DNA of 8,326 nt from Candidatus Kapaibacterium sp. (GTDB lineage: Bacteria; Bacteroidota; Ignavibacteria; Kapaibacteriales; HRBIN21): NCBI GenBank assembly GCA_025055465.1, contig JANWXA010000026.1, positions 1-8,326 on the forward strand. Reading direction: 5' to 3'. The position numbers and the translations under genes are program-made. Below, piece after piece: positions 1-7,006 of the stretch. Numbering within the stretch: the first letter of the stretch is position 1; every line of letters begins with the position of its first letter. The notes below the pieces were generated by a model. That model did no database searches. It had not been told where the DNA came from and worked only from the letters and a program-made list of their open reading frames with translations.

Positions 1-1819
1 CCACAACTGGGGGTTCTGCCACGACTGCCTCAGCAATGTAGCGATATTCCCTTACCACCCGCTTCCCGGACCGTGCTATCACCTCCAAAAGGGCATAGGC
101 ATCCTGCTTGGGGTCTACCACTCGAATCTCAAAGGTAGTCTGCCGGTCATAGCTGGGACGAAACGTTTCCGGAAGGACCAGCTCGTAATTGACAGCACTA
201 TCCAACGCTACTGAGAAGAGCCGGGCACATTCGGTCTCTGCCGTCAGCGGGCGCACCTCTACACGCCCGGTAATGTTGCCGCACTCTTCTTGATCCACGA
301 CGAGCACGGTGTCATCGCACCGTACAGCATAATTGATGCCCGTCGGGTATCCGTAAGCAAACCCGGTCTTGCTCAGATCCAAGTTCCCGTAAGCGTAAAC
401 AGCAAACTGTGCTCCATTTCTGCCCTCCACTGTGTGGTCGCCCGGCGTAACAATTGCCACCACATAACTATACGGGGTACCCCGCACAGGTTTGATGCCC
501 CCGCTGAACTTGTTACGGAGACGGACCCCATCGAAGTAAATGTCATCCATGCGGGCCGTCTCAAACGTAATCATGAAGAAGTTGTCCATTCCGGTCGGCG
601 AGTAGAAAGTCGTGTATGTAGCCCACCGCTCCCGCGGTGTTAGGCACATTAGCATGCCCTCACCATTACGCGGCGGGTTTTGGGGTTCCTCTTCATCTTT
701 GCCAATGATTGGATTGACCGCTGTCAAGCGCCAAGCCTTCCCATACTGGCCAACTAACACCGGCTTATTGGATCGGTAAGCTGCCGCATGTTCTTGGGCA
801 CTGATGTTGAACCACTGTCCGCGCCGTAATGAAGGACTGATCTGCTGCCACTCCTGTGAGCCGTCCTGCCGTAACTGCTCGATAATCGTCCCATCCTCGG
901 AAGCAATAAATCGGATAAGGTCCCCCACATCATCAATGTCCACCCCATTGCGGGGACGATTCTTATACATGATGGGCGCTGATATGTACATCGTCCCCCA
1001 CAGCTCTACCGGCCACATCATGTCCATGAGCGAATTGCGCATGAAGTGGGCTGGGGTCCCCAACATTGTGCACGAATACCGTGGGTATGATCCCTTCGTA
1101 TGTCCGGAAACAACAGCGATAGGCTCTGTTGCCTCTATGTACGTCCCGGTCAAATCCGTCCGCCAGTCCTGGTTATACCGGGCCTCTATCTTTGCAGTAA
1201 TGAGGTACGTTTGTCCCTTCCCCAGCCGAATTTCCTTGAACTGCCCAGGACGAACTCCATCGCTGGTCTCTGTTGTGGGATAATATCGCACAACTGTGTT
1301 GTCCCGTGTAGCAACAATCAGAATCTGCGCCGGGCGATAGTCGTTGCCCACACAGTCCTGATACATGTTCAATGTGTAGTAGCGCTTCCCCAGGGCTTCT
1401 ATGGGTATGCACATAAATGCTTCCCCAGAAATCGTAAAGCTGACGTAGCCAGTCACTACGATCGGCTTATTGGCTACGACACGGATACCTTTATCCATGA
1501 CCACGCCGGGATCAATGTTCATGTGGTCCATGGGGATTGCCACCACAAAGGTCTCCTTCGGCTTCGTTGTAAACTCCTGGTGGAGCATTTGTCCACCGTT
1601 GAGATAGACCTGAACTCTGGTGGCTTCTCGTGAGGCCACCCACAATTGCAAAGCTGAAATTCCACGAGCGGTCTCTCCCGGATAAATCCACGAGCGTGGG
1701 AAGCCGAGCCAGTATTCGCGCCCTCCCAGAATCTCCACCCGATCCTGAGCAACTCCGCGACTACCCCATGAAAGGCCAACAAGGACAGCTACAACAGCCA
1801 AAAAGTGCCCGCGCCACAT
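1..1819 (-). CDS. Secreted IgGFc-binding-like domain protein (3'-partial)
   Basis: The minus-strand frame from ATG at 1819 runs open to the left edge: 606 residues, C-terminus missing. It begins with a signal peptide (about 1-25, cut after GVAQ), so the product is exported. Residues about 30-495 match the IgGFc-binding N-terminal domain family: GREYWLGF (33-40), KPIVVTGYVSF (118-128), PAQILIVATRDNTVV (163-177), a GTYIEATEPIAVVSGH block (225-240), PVELWGTMYI (270-279), RFIASEDGT (303-311) and VYAYG (474-478). In bacteria this domain occurs in large surface proteins of unproven function; it was named after a human mucus protein, so immunoglobulin binding should not be assumed. Residues from about 500 (Cys501, Cys513, then GNITGRVEV) look like the start of a separate beta-rich domain. 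The start is supported by an AGAGGT site six bases upstream. The missing end may carry a sorting or repeat region. The domain call is by motif recognition only. Confidence 0.78.
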   Translation of the reverse strand, partial: MWRGHFLAVVAVLVGLSWGSRGVAQDRVEILGGREYWLGFPRSWIYPGETARGISALQLWVASREATRVQVYLNGGQMLHQEFTTKPKETFVVAIPMDHMNIDPGVVMDKGIRVVANKPIVVTGYVSFTISGEAFMCIPIEALGKRYYTLNMYQDCVGNDYRPAQILIVATRDNTVVRYYPTTETSDGVRPGQFKEIRLGKGQTYLITAKIEARYNQDWRTDLTGTYIEATEPIAVVSGHTKGSYPRYSCTMLGTPAHFMRNSLMDMMWPVELWGTMYISAPIMYKNRPRNGVDIDDVGDLIRFIASEDGTIIEQLRQDGSQEWQQISPSLRRGQWFNISAQEHAAAYRSNKPVLVGQYGKAWRLTAVNPIIGKDEEEPQNPPRNGEGMLMCLTPRERWATYTTFYSPTGMDNFFMITFETARMDDIYFDGVRLRNKFSGGIKPVRGTPYSYVVAIVTPGDHTVEGRNGAQFAVYAYGNLDLSKTGFAYGYPTGINYAVRCDDTVLVVDQEECGNITGRVEVRPLTAETECARLFSVALDSAVNYELVLPETFRPSYDRQTTFEIRVVDPKQDAYALLEVIARSGKRVVREYRYIAEAVVAEPPVV

Positions 1820-1825
1820 GGGCTT

Positions 1826-1831
1826 ACCTCT
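1826..1831 (-). promoter_or_regulatory. Ribosome binding site of the IgGFc-like gene
   Basis: On the minus strand AGAGGT lies six bases before the ATG at 1819. It fixes this start, which also gives a clean signal peptide. Confidence 0.6.
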
Positions 1832-1854
1832 TAGATTGTGGGACTGTGTTTCCA

Positions 1855-1886
1855 CAAAAATACAGTATTCCCCTTACACGTGCAAT
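1855..1886 (-). promoter_or_regulatory. Bacteroidota-type promoter candidate for the IgGFc-like gene
   Basis: The minus strand carries TATTTTTG (1855-1862), an exact fit to the TAnnTTTG -7 element. ATTG (1883-1886) lies 20 bases upstream, close to the TTTG-about-19-TAnnTTTG arrangement known in Bacteroidota. The element ends 35 bases before the start codon, leaving room for the ribosome binding site. The rest of the 180-base gap between this gene and htpX shows no convincing element. Confidence 0.45.
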
Positions 1887-1999
1887 AGCACGCGACTTTC
1901 TCCGGCAATTGAAGTTCCGGTATTTGCATGCCCCCCTTTCTACGCAGCTCTCGCTCACAGAGTGGCCCCTCCATCCAACGGTTAGAGAGGGTTCCCCAT

Positions 2000-2929
2000 C
2001 TACGGGGTGTGTAGATACGCCATACGGCGTAGCGCTTCTATGCGTTTATGCAAGGGCGGGTGTGTTGCAAAAAGCTCGCTCCAGAAACCGCTCCGCTCAT
2101 TGATCGGGCGCCCGCGAGGGTCTTCAATACACATATGAGCCAAGCTTTGCGGGATCGCTGTCGTTGGATGAATGGCTGCAGCAATTCTCTGGAGCGCCCG
2201 GATCAGTGCCTCAGGGTTGCGCGTGAGCTCCGCACTGGTTGCGTCGGCATAGTACTCCCGCTGCCGGGAAACGGCCATGGCAATAAGATAGGCAGCCAAT
2301 GGGGCCAAAACTGCCACCGCAAGCCAGACAAGGAGCAGCACAAGGTTTGCCTCACCCCGTCGGTCACGCCGTCCGGCACCCCAGAAGAGCGCCCTACGGA
2401 GCATATCCGCTACGATAAGGATCGTCCCCAGCAGTATTGCTACCAGTGTCATCAGGCGGATGTCATAGTTGCGGATATGCCCAATTTCATGGGCCACAAC
2501 TGCTTGCAGCTCGTCGCGAGAAAGCGTGTCCAGGAGCCCTTGGGTAACAGCGACACTGGCATTCCGTGGAGACCGCCCGGTAGCAAAGGCGTTCAGGTCG
2601 GGGTCAGGAATAACATAAAGCTTCGGCATCGGAATGCCGGCCGCAATTACCATTTCTTCGGTAACGTTGAGAAGTTGACGTTCTTTGAGTGACTGCCCAG
2701 TCACCGGGCGTGCTTTGCTCAGTGCCAAAGCAATCTTATCCCCCGCAAAATATCCTACGAGCGCTTGTCCTGTCGCCAGAACAAGGGCAAGGGATGTCAA
2801 CAATGGAAAATCACCGGTCCCCAGATACCAGTCAGCAGCATACCCCACAGCAGCCAAAACGGCAACAAAAAGCACAACCAACAGGACAGTATTGCGGCGG
2901 TTCCGAGCCTGTTGCTCCCAGATATTCAT
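2000..2929 (-). CDS. htpX: M48 family membrane zinc metalloprotease HtpX
   Basis: HtpX is an inner-membrane zinc endopeptidase that cleaves misfolded or damaged membrane proteins, with its active site facing the cytoplasm. The 309-residue length is normal. The zinc-binding HEIGH is at 147-151, and the third ligand is Glu225 in the REYYADA stretch (224-230). The family C-terminal motif THPPLHKRIEAL is at 289-300. Hydrophobic segments lie at about 14-31, 43-62, 160-176 and 196-220, the usual pair before and pair after the catalytic motif. A weak AGGTGG touches the start codon, so initiation may depend on translation of lemA, whose stop is 36 bases upstream. The lemA-htpX order is common in many bacteria and suggests co-transcription. 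No convincing terminator follows the gene. Confidence 0.95.
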   Translation of the reverse strand: MNIWEQQARNRRNTVLLVVLFVAVLAAVGYAADWYLGTGDFPLLTSLALVLATGQALVGYFAGDKIALALSKARPVTGQSLKERQLLNVTEEMVIAAGIPMPKLYVIPDPDLNAFATGRSPRNASVAVTQGLLDTLSRDELQAVVAHEIGHIRNYDIRLMTLVAILLGTILIVADMLRRALFWGAGRRDRRGEANLVLLLVWLAVAVLAPLAAYLIAMAVSRQREYYADATSAELTRNPEALIRALQRIAAAIHPTTAIPQSLAHMCIEDPRGRPINERSGFWSELFATHPPLHKRIEALRRMAYLHTP

Positions 2930-2965
2930 CCACCTTGACTTCGACAGAATAGGCGGTGTTACTTC

Positions 2966-3520
2966 CTAAAATCCCAAGTCTACAACTGGGGCAACCCGCT
3001 CACGCTCATCCGTGACAGCGAAGAGTTCAGCGGGCTGGAATCGGAACAGACTCGCGATAATGGAGCTCGGAAAGCTCTCGCGGGCAATGTTGTACTTAGT
3101 TGCCACATCGTTATAAAACTGGCGGGCAAAAGCGATTTTGTTTTCTGTACTCGTTAGCTCCTCCTGGAGCTGCAAGACGTTCTGGTTCGCCTTCAAGTCA
3201 GGGTAGTTCTCCATCAGGGCAAAAAGACGTCCGAGAACACCTGACAGTTCTGCTTCACGCTGGGCAGCTTCAGCGACCCCGCGAGCACTGACGGCCTGAT
3301 TGCGAGCCTCTATAATCCGCTGCAGCGTCTCCTGCTCATACTTCATATAGCCTTTGACCGCATTGACCAAGTTCGGGATCAGATCGTAGCGCCGCTTCAA
3401 CTGCACGTCAATCTGCCGCCAGCCATTCGCTACCTGATTGCGTAAACCGACCAACCGATTGTACGCCAGAATCGCTAACAGGACCAGCAGAGCAACAATG
3501 CCCAGAAGGATCAAACCCAT
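2966..3520 (-). CDS. lemA: LemA family membrane protein
   Basis: This 184-residue protein has one N-terminal membrane helix (about 2-20) followed by the long helical LemA domain. Family signatures are YNRLVGLRNQVANGW (20-34), the IDVQLKRRYDLIPNLV stretch (about 36-51), and NYPDLKAN then LQEELTSTENKIAFARQFYN in the second half. LemA proteins are predicted to expose a helical bundle outside the membrane. Their biochemical function is not settled, but they recur next to htpX-type protease genes, as here. I chose ATG 3520 because it places the membrane helix at the N-terminus and has AAAGGCGG upstream; an in-frame ATG at 3574 would add 18 non-homologous residues. It is divergent from the half-ClpB gene, with 114 bases between the two starts. 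Confidence 0.93.
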   Translation of the reverse strand: MGLILLGIVALLVLLAILAYNRLVGLRNQVANGWRQIDVQLKRRYDLIPNLVNAVKGYMKYEQETLQRIIEARNQAVSARGVAEAAQREAELSGVLGRLFALMENYPDLKANQNVLQLQEELTSTENKIAFARQFYNDVATKYNIARESFPSSIIASLFRFQPAELFAVTDERERVAPVVDLGF

Positions 3521-3524
3521 GGAG

Positions 3525-3532
3525 CCGCCTTT
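3525..3532 (-). promoter_or_regulatory. Ribosome binding site of lemA
   Basis: On the minus strand AAAGGCGG lies four bases before ATG 3520 (core AAAGG seven bases away). This decides for the 184-residue start over the longer frame. Confidence 0.55.
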
Positions 3533-3634
3533 CGTTGAGTATACCTGTGCTTTTATGGACGAATCAAGACACACCGAATGGTAGAGTGGATTCGTCTAAG
3601 CTTTTGCCCTGTAAGACAATCAAACCAAAGAACT

Positions 3635-4960
3635 ATGGACGCCATAGCCGCCACCCAGAAGCGTTTAGGGGAAATAGAAACCGAACTGGAACGACTTCGT
3701 GCGGAGTATGGGCAGCTACGCCAGCGCTGGGAACAGGAAAAGGCAACTTTGCACCACATTCGTTCGCTGAAGGAGCAGATCGAGCAAGCCCGGGTTGCTG
3801 CAGCAGAAGCCGAACGCAGAGGTGAATATGGACGCGTAGCCGAAATCCGCTACGGGCGCATCCCCGAATTGGAACGCCAACTTCAGCAGTATACCCAAGC
3901 GCTGGAGCGCTCCGGACGCATGCTCAAAGAGGAGGTCGGTGCCGAGGACGTCGCGGAAGTTGTTGCCAAGTGGACTGGCATCCCCGTCCATCGCATGCTG
4001 GAAGGGGAGCGGGAAAAGCTGCTCCACATGGAAGAGCGACTGCACCGCCGCATTGTCAATCAGGAAGACGCCGTTCAGGCTATCGCCAACGCCATCCGGC
4101 GCTCACGGGCAGGGCTACAGGACCCAAACCGTCCCATTGGCTCGTTTATCTTCTTAGGCACCACTGGTGTCGGAAAGACAGAGATGGCACGGGCTCTGGC
4201 CGAGTTTCTGTTCGACGATGAAAACGCCCTTATCCGCCTCGATATGAGCGAATACATGGAAAAGCACTCCGTGGCTCGCCTTATCGGCGCCCCTCCTGGC
4301 TACGTCGGCTATGAGGAAGGAGGACAATTGACCGAGGCCGTGCGCACTCGACCATATGCCGTTATTCTGTTCGACGAAATCGAGAAAGCGCACCCCGAAG
4401 TCTTCAACATCCTACTGCAAGTGCTGGAAGACGGGCGCTTGACGGATGGCAAGGGCCGCACTGTCAACTTCCGCAACACGCTTGTCATCATGACCTCCAA
4501 CCTGGGTACAGAGCTCATCCAGGAGGCAATGACCAACATCACGGAAAGCAGCCGAGCATTAGTGATGGAACGACTCCGAGAACCAATACTGGAACTCCTG
4601 CGGCAGCGCTTCCGTCCAGAGTTTCTCAATCGCATTGATGAAATCCTCGTCTTCAAGCCTTTGCTCCGTGATGAGGTCAAGCAAATTGTGCAACTACAGG
4701 TAGAACGCTTACGCCAGCGCTTACAGCAGCGTGATATGGAGCTACGCGTTACAGACCGTGCTCTAGAGTGGCTGGCAACAATTGGCTACGATCCTCAGTT
4801 CGGTGCCCGTCCTTTGCGACGGGCCATAGAGCGATACATCGCAAACCCTCTGGCCCTAAAGGTCCTCGCTGGCGAATTTGCAGCCGGTGATACTATCCTT
4901 GTAGACCGGGATGCCGAAGGACATTTGGTGCTGGCAAAGAGTGGTACCTCTACGGACTAA
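3635..4960 (+). CDS. Half-length ClpB: partial middle domain, second AAA+ module and C-terminal domain only
   Basis: The 441-residue product aligns with roughly the C-terminal half of ClpB (about 860 residues). The Clp N-domain, first AAA+ module and front of the middle domain are absent. It starts inside the coiled coil (TQKRLGEIETELERL) and continues through RYGRIPELE and AKWTGIPV into a complete AAA+ domain. Numbered from this start: Walker A GTTGVGKT (175-182), pore-loop GYVGYEEGG (222-230), Walker B ILFDE (244-248), sensor 1 MTSN (286-289), arginine-finger region FRPEFLNRIDE (326-336) and sensor 2 GARPLRR (390-396). All are intact, so ATP hydrolysis is expected. Two positions differ from typical ClpB: GPTG is GTTG, and the GQ before the module is NQ. 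The upstream DNA encodes lemA in the opposite direction, so the missing half is not nearby. ATG 3635 is preferred over 3578, whose extra 19 residues show no homology. It could be a functional half-size unfoldase or a truncated duplicate. Confidence 0.88.
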   Translation: MDAIAATQKRLGEIETELERLRAEYGQLRQRWEQEKATLHHIRSLKEQIEQARVAAAEAERRGEYGRVAEIRYGRIPELERQLQQYTQALERSGRMLKEEVGAEDVAEVVAKWTGIPVHRMLEGEREKLLHMEERLHRRIVNQEDAVQAIANAIRRSRAGLQDPNRPIGSFIFLGTTGVGKTEMARALAEFLFDDENALIRLDMSEYMEKHSVARLIGAPPGYVGYEEGGQLTEAVRTRPYAVILFDEIEKAHPEVFNILLQVLEDGRLTDGKGRTVNFRNTLVIMTSNLGTELIQEAMTNITESSRALVMERLREPILELLRQRFRPEFLNRIDEILVFKPLLRDEVKQIVQLQVERLRQRLQQRDMELRVTDRALEWLATIGYDPQFGARPLRRAIERYIANPLALKVLAGEFAAGDTILVDRDAEGHLVLAKSGTSTD

Positions 4961-6419
4961 GCTTTCATTCACTCTCTGGATTGCCACAAGCAGCGTTATC
5001 CTGGCGGAAGAAAGCACAGGGTTTCTGGTACGGATGGAGTACGGCACCACCCAGTGGCAGGCATGGATAACAGCTCCACATCTCTGGAACTTGGCCGCCT
5101 TACCTCCCTCGACTCTTGACTGGCGAATAGAGGCACTATGTCCTGCCGAGACCACCGTGTTGCAGCCCATCAACGTCACAATTGCTACCATCCCTGCCTG
5201 GGAAGTGTTGGTCTGCATCGACCGTTCAGCAGCAGCCAGTCTGTCGCCTTTCGCTCTCCGACGCGTAGTGGAGGCGCTCGGCTCAACTTTACGCCCTGCG
5301 GACCGCCTAGTGTTGGTTCAGTACCGCTATCGCGCTGAAGCCCTCCACACTTTCCTGGGCCCCCAGACCGACCCGTCGGTGACGGATACCCTGACCATTC
5401 TACCACCCGCTGGGATTGCTGCCCCTCTACACATCCTACAAGGTGCGCTGGAATACTGCCGGAACTCGCCCTCCCTCCGACAGCGAGCCCTTGTGCTTGT
5501 GACAGAAGCCTCTGGCGAAGCCTCTTTCCTTGTCGGCCCTGGGGAAGTCATTCAGAGTGCTCAGCAGCTCGCGATACCAATTTCTGTCGTGCAGATTGGA
5601 ACACTGAACGACCGCTCCTTCTGGCGAACGATAGCAACGCAAACAGGCGGCATCTACATATGGGTAGATACAGCCGACCCCAATACGCTTGGCCGCTATC
5701 TTACATGGTTCACCCGTGGCTTGCAAACACATTATGCACTGAGCTTTCCCGCACCGCGGGGTTGCGCGCGGCCACGCTTACAGTTTCGAGCCGACCAATG
5801 GAAAAGAGCAGTCGAGCACTGGCTTGGCGACTCCCTGCTTCCACTTGTTAATTCCCTCTCTACAGTATGCCTCTTTGAGGCAGGCGATACCACAGTTACC
5901 CCAGAGTACGAGTCTGTGCTCAACGACCTTGCCCACTGGCTGCGGGCACATCCCAGGGCCACAGCAGAGCTCATTGGACACAGCGGGCAGAGCGAAGGCC
6001 TCCAAGAGCGCCTTACTCTGGCACTACGCCGAGCCCAAGCTGTGCGACGCCGCCTGCTGCAATTAGGGGTTGCCCCCCATCAACTGCGCCTCCGGAGCGA
6101 AGGCAGTCAGCGACCAATTTTTTACTTCGAGCAGACCCCTGAACAACAACGCCTAAACCGCCGGGTAGAATTGCGTTGGCTCCACCCCGAGCAACTCCCC
6201 CACGAGCTACTCGCCGGGACAGTCGTTTCCGAAGACCGTGCACTTTATGCCGTAAAGCTGTGGGCATCGCGAGGGTACGCAGCCTACTTTGAACCCATTG
6301 TGCACCGAGGAGGCCCGGCCTACCGCATTAAGCTCTGGGGCTTTGCTACAGCGGACCAGGCCGAGCGGGCACGTCGCCACATTTGGCAGCGTTACCGGAC
6401 ACTCCTCCGACGATGGTAA
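4911..6419 (+). CDS. Exported three-domain envelope protein: VWA-like, OmpA-like, SPOR
   Basis: Of 502 residues, 12-32 form a signal-peptide-like segment ending VILA/EE. A beta-rich stretch (35-95) follows, then a VWA-like fold (about 97-280) resembling VWFA-related domains: VLVCIDRS, RPADRLVLVQY, ALVLVTEA, IATQTGGIYI. Its metal site is degenerate: DxSxS reads DRSAA and the usual TDG reads TEA. Residues about 318-423 are an OmpA-type peptidoglycan-binding domain ending LNRRVELRW. Residues about 431-492 fit SPOR, which binds peptidoglycan glycan chains: LLAGTVVSEDRA, then SRGYAAYFEPI, then AYRIKLWGF and an ADQAERAR helix. Together they suggest a periplasmic, wall-attached protein. The start overlaps the half-ClpB gene by 50 bases. 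A GTG at 4941 would give a more typical signal peptide (MVPLRTKLSF...) and a 20-base overlap, and is an equally good start. Confidence 0.82.
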   Translation: MPKDIWCWQRVVPLRTKLSFTLWIATSSVILAEESTGFLVRMEYGTTQWQAWITAPHLWNLAALPPSTLDWRIEALCPAETTVLQPINVTIATIPAWEVLVCIDRSAAASLSPFALRRVVEALGSTLRPADRLVLVQYRYRAEALHTFLGPQTDPSVTDTLTILPPAGIAAPLHILQGALEYCRNSPSLRQRALVLVTEASGEASFLVGPGEVIQSAQQLAIPISVVQIGTLNDRSFWRTIATQTGGIYIWVDTADPNTLGRYLTWFTRGLQTHYALSFPAPRGCARPRLQFRADQWKRAVEHWLGDSLLPLVNSLSTVCLFEAGDTTVTPEYESVLNDLAHWLRAHPRATAELIGHSGQSEGLQERLTLALRRAQAVRRRLLQLGVAPHQLRLRSEGSQRPIFYFEQTPEQQRLNRRVELRWLHPEQLPHELLAGTVVSEDRALYAVKLWASRGYAAYFEPIVHRGGPAYRIKLWGFATADQAERARRHIWQRYRTLLRRW

Positions 6420-6449
6420 GCCCCTGCAACGGCATTGAGGCAGAACTCC

Positions 6450-6457
6450 TAAGTTTG
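6450..6457 (+). promoter_or_regulatory. TAnnTTTG -7 element candidate upstream of the UspA gene
   Basis: TAAGTTTG matches the Bacteroidota -7 consensus exactly and ends 40 bases before the UspA start. No good TTTG partner lies 17-23 bases upstream; the only TTG is 12 bases away. The remainder of the 78-base gap after the VWA gene has no clear terminator. Confidence 0.33.
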
Positions 6458-6486
6458 TCTTCCCTTGTAAAGCGACCAACTTCCAT

Positions 6487-6494
6487 AGGAGAGG
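6487..6494 (+). promoter_or_regulatory. Ribosome binding site of the UspA gene
   Basis: AGGAGAGG precedes ATG 6498, with GGAG six bases away. It is the strongest such site in the window and suggests efficient translation. Confidence 0.65.
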
Positions 6495-6497
6495 CTT

Positions 6498-6959
6498 ATG
6501 CAACCGATCACCAACATCCTGGTCCCCACTGACTTCTCCGAGCACGCCCAACAAGCGCTCGGATACGCCAAAGAGCTGGCCCGCCTGCTGGGGGCAACTC
6601 TCCACATCGTCCACGTGGTGGAGCCGATTATTTACCCGGCCGAATGGGGCTATTCGCAGGTAGGCCTAACAGAGCTGGAACAGGAACTAACACGAATGGC
6701 TGAGCAGGAAATCCATAACTTAGTTGAGTCCATCCGTGCTGAGGGCATCTCTGTCCGTGGAGAAGTCCTTTACGGGCGCGCCTCTGAGCAGATCATACGA
6801 TACGCACAAGAGCACTCCATAGGGCTCATCAGCATTGGCACACACGGGCGAGGTGGCTTAGAACACTTCCTCTTCGGGAGCACGACAGAGCGAGTGCTTC
6901 GCAAAGCCTCGTGTCCAGTCTTAGCAGTCCGCATCCCACGACCGAAGGAAGGGCGATAG
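6498..6959 (+). CDS. Universal stress protein, UspA family, ATP-binding type
   Basis: This is a 153-residue single Usp domain of normal size. It opens with ITNILVPTDFSEHAQQAL, where Asp12 is the usual nucleotide-contacting acid. Near the C-terminus GTHGRGGLEHFLFGST (114-129) fits the G-2x-G-9x-G-S/T motif of ATP-binding Usp proteins exactly, and CPVLAVR (139-145) closes the last strand. ATP-binding members are soluble cytoplasmic dimers induced by starvation, redox or other stress and thought to act as regulators; the partner here cannot be told from sequence. The gene has its own strong ribosome binding site and a -7 element candidate, so it probably starts a new transcript that may continue into the bisphosphatase gene 47 bases downstream. 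Confidence 0.94.
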   Translation: MQPITNILVPTDFSEHAQQALGYAKELARLLGATLHIVHVVEPIIYPAEWGYSQVGLTELEQELTRMAEQEIHNLVESIRAEGISVRGEVLYGRASEQIIRYAQEHSIGLISIGTHGRGGLEHFLFGSTTERVLRKASCPVLAVRIPRPKEGR

Positions 6960-7006
6960 CCCTCTACCCCATTTGTCGTGCGTACCAGCAGAGCAGCGCT
7001 GGCGTC

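Noticed and set aside
804..1633. Plus-strand open frames of 159 and 177 residues
   Set aside because: Both are antisense to the IgGFc-like gene, which is open over the whole region and carries family motifs.
1967..1991. Possible htpX terminator hairpin (CCCTC, 15-base loop, GAGGG)
   Set aside because: The stem is only five bases with a long loop and no T-run in the direction of htpX transcription.
1630..2103. Plus-strand 157-residue frame across the gap between htpX and the IgGFc-like gene
   Set aside because: It overlaps both genes on the opposite strand, crosses the promoter candidate and has low-complexity, non-homologous content.
2048..2692. Plus-strand 214-residue open frame
   Set aside because: It lies wholly antisense to htpX, whose catalytic motifs and membrane helices are clear; the translation has no recognisable domain.
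3538..3567. Sigma70-like promoter for lemA on the minus strand (TTGATT, 18 bases, TATACT)
   Set aside because: The transcript would begin at about 3531, inside the ribosome binding site, leaving almost no leader.
3578..3634. Longer start for the half-ClpB gene
   Set aside because: The 19 extra residues do not resemble ClpB and no ribosome binding site supports ATG 3578.
6911..7006. Longer start for fbp
   Set aside because: It would overlap the UspA gene by 49 bases and add 32 residues outside the enzyme family.
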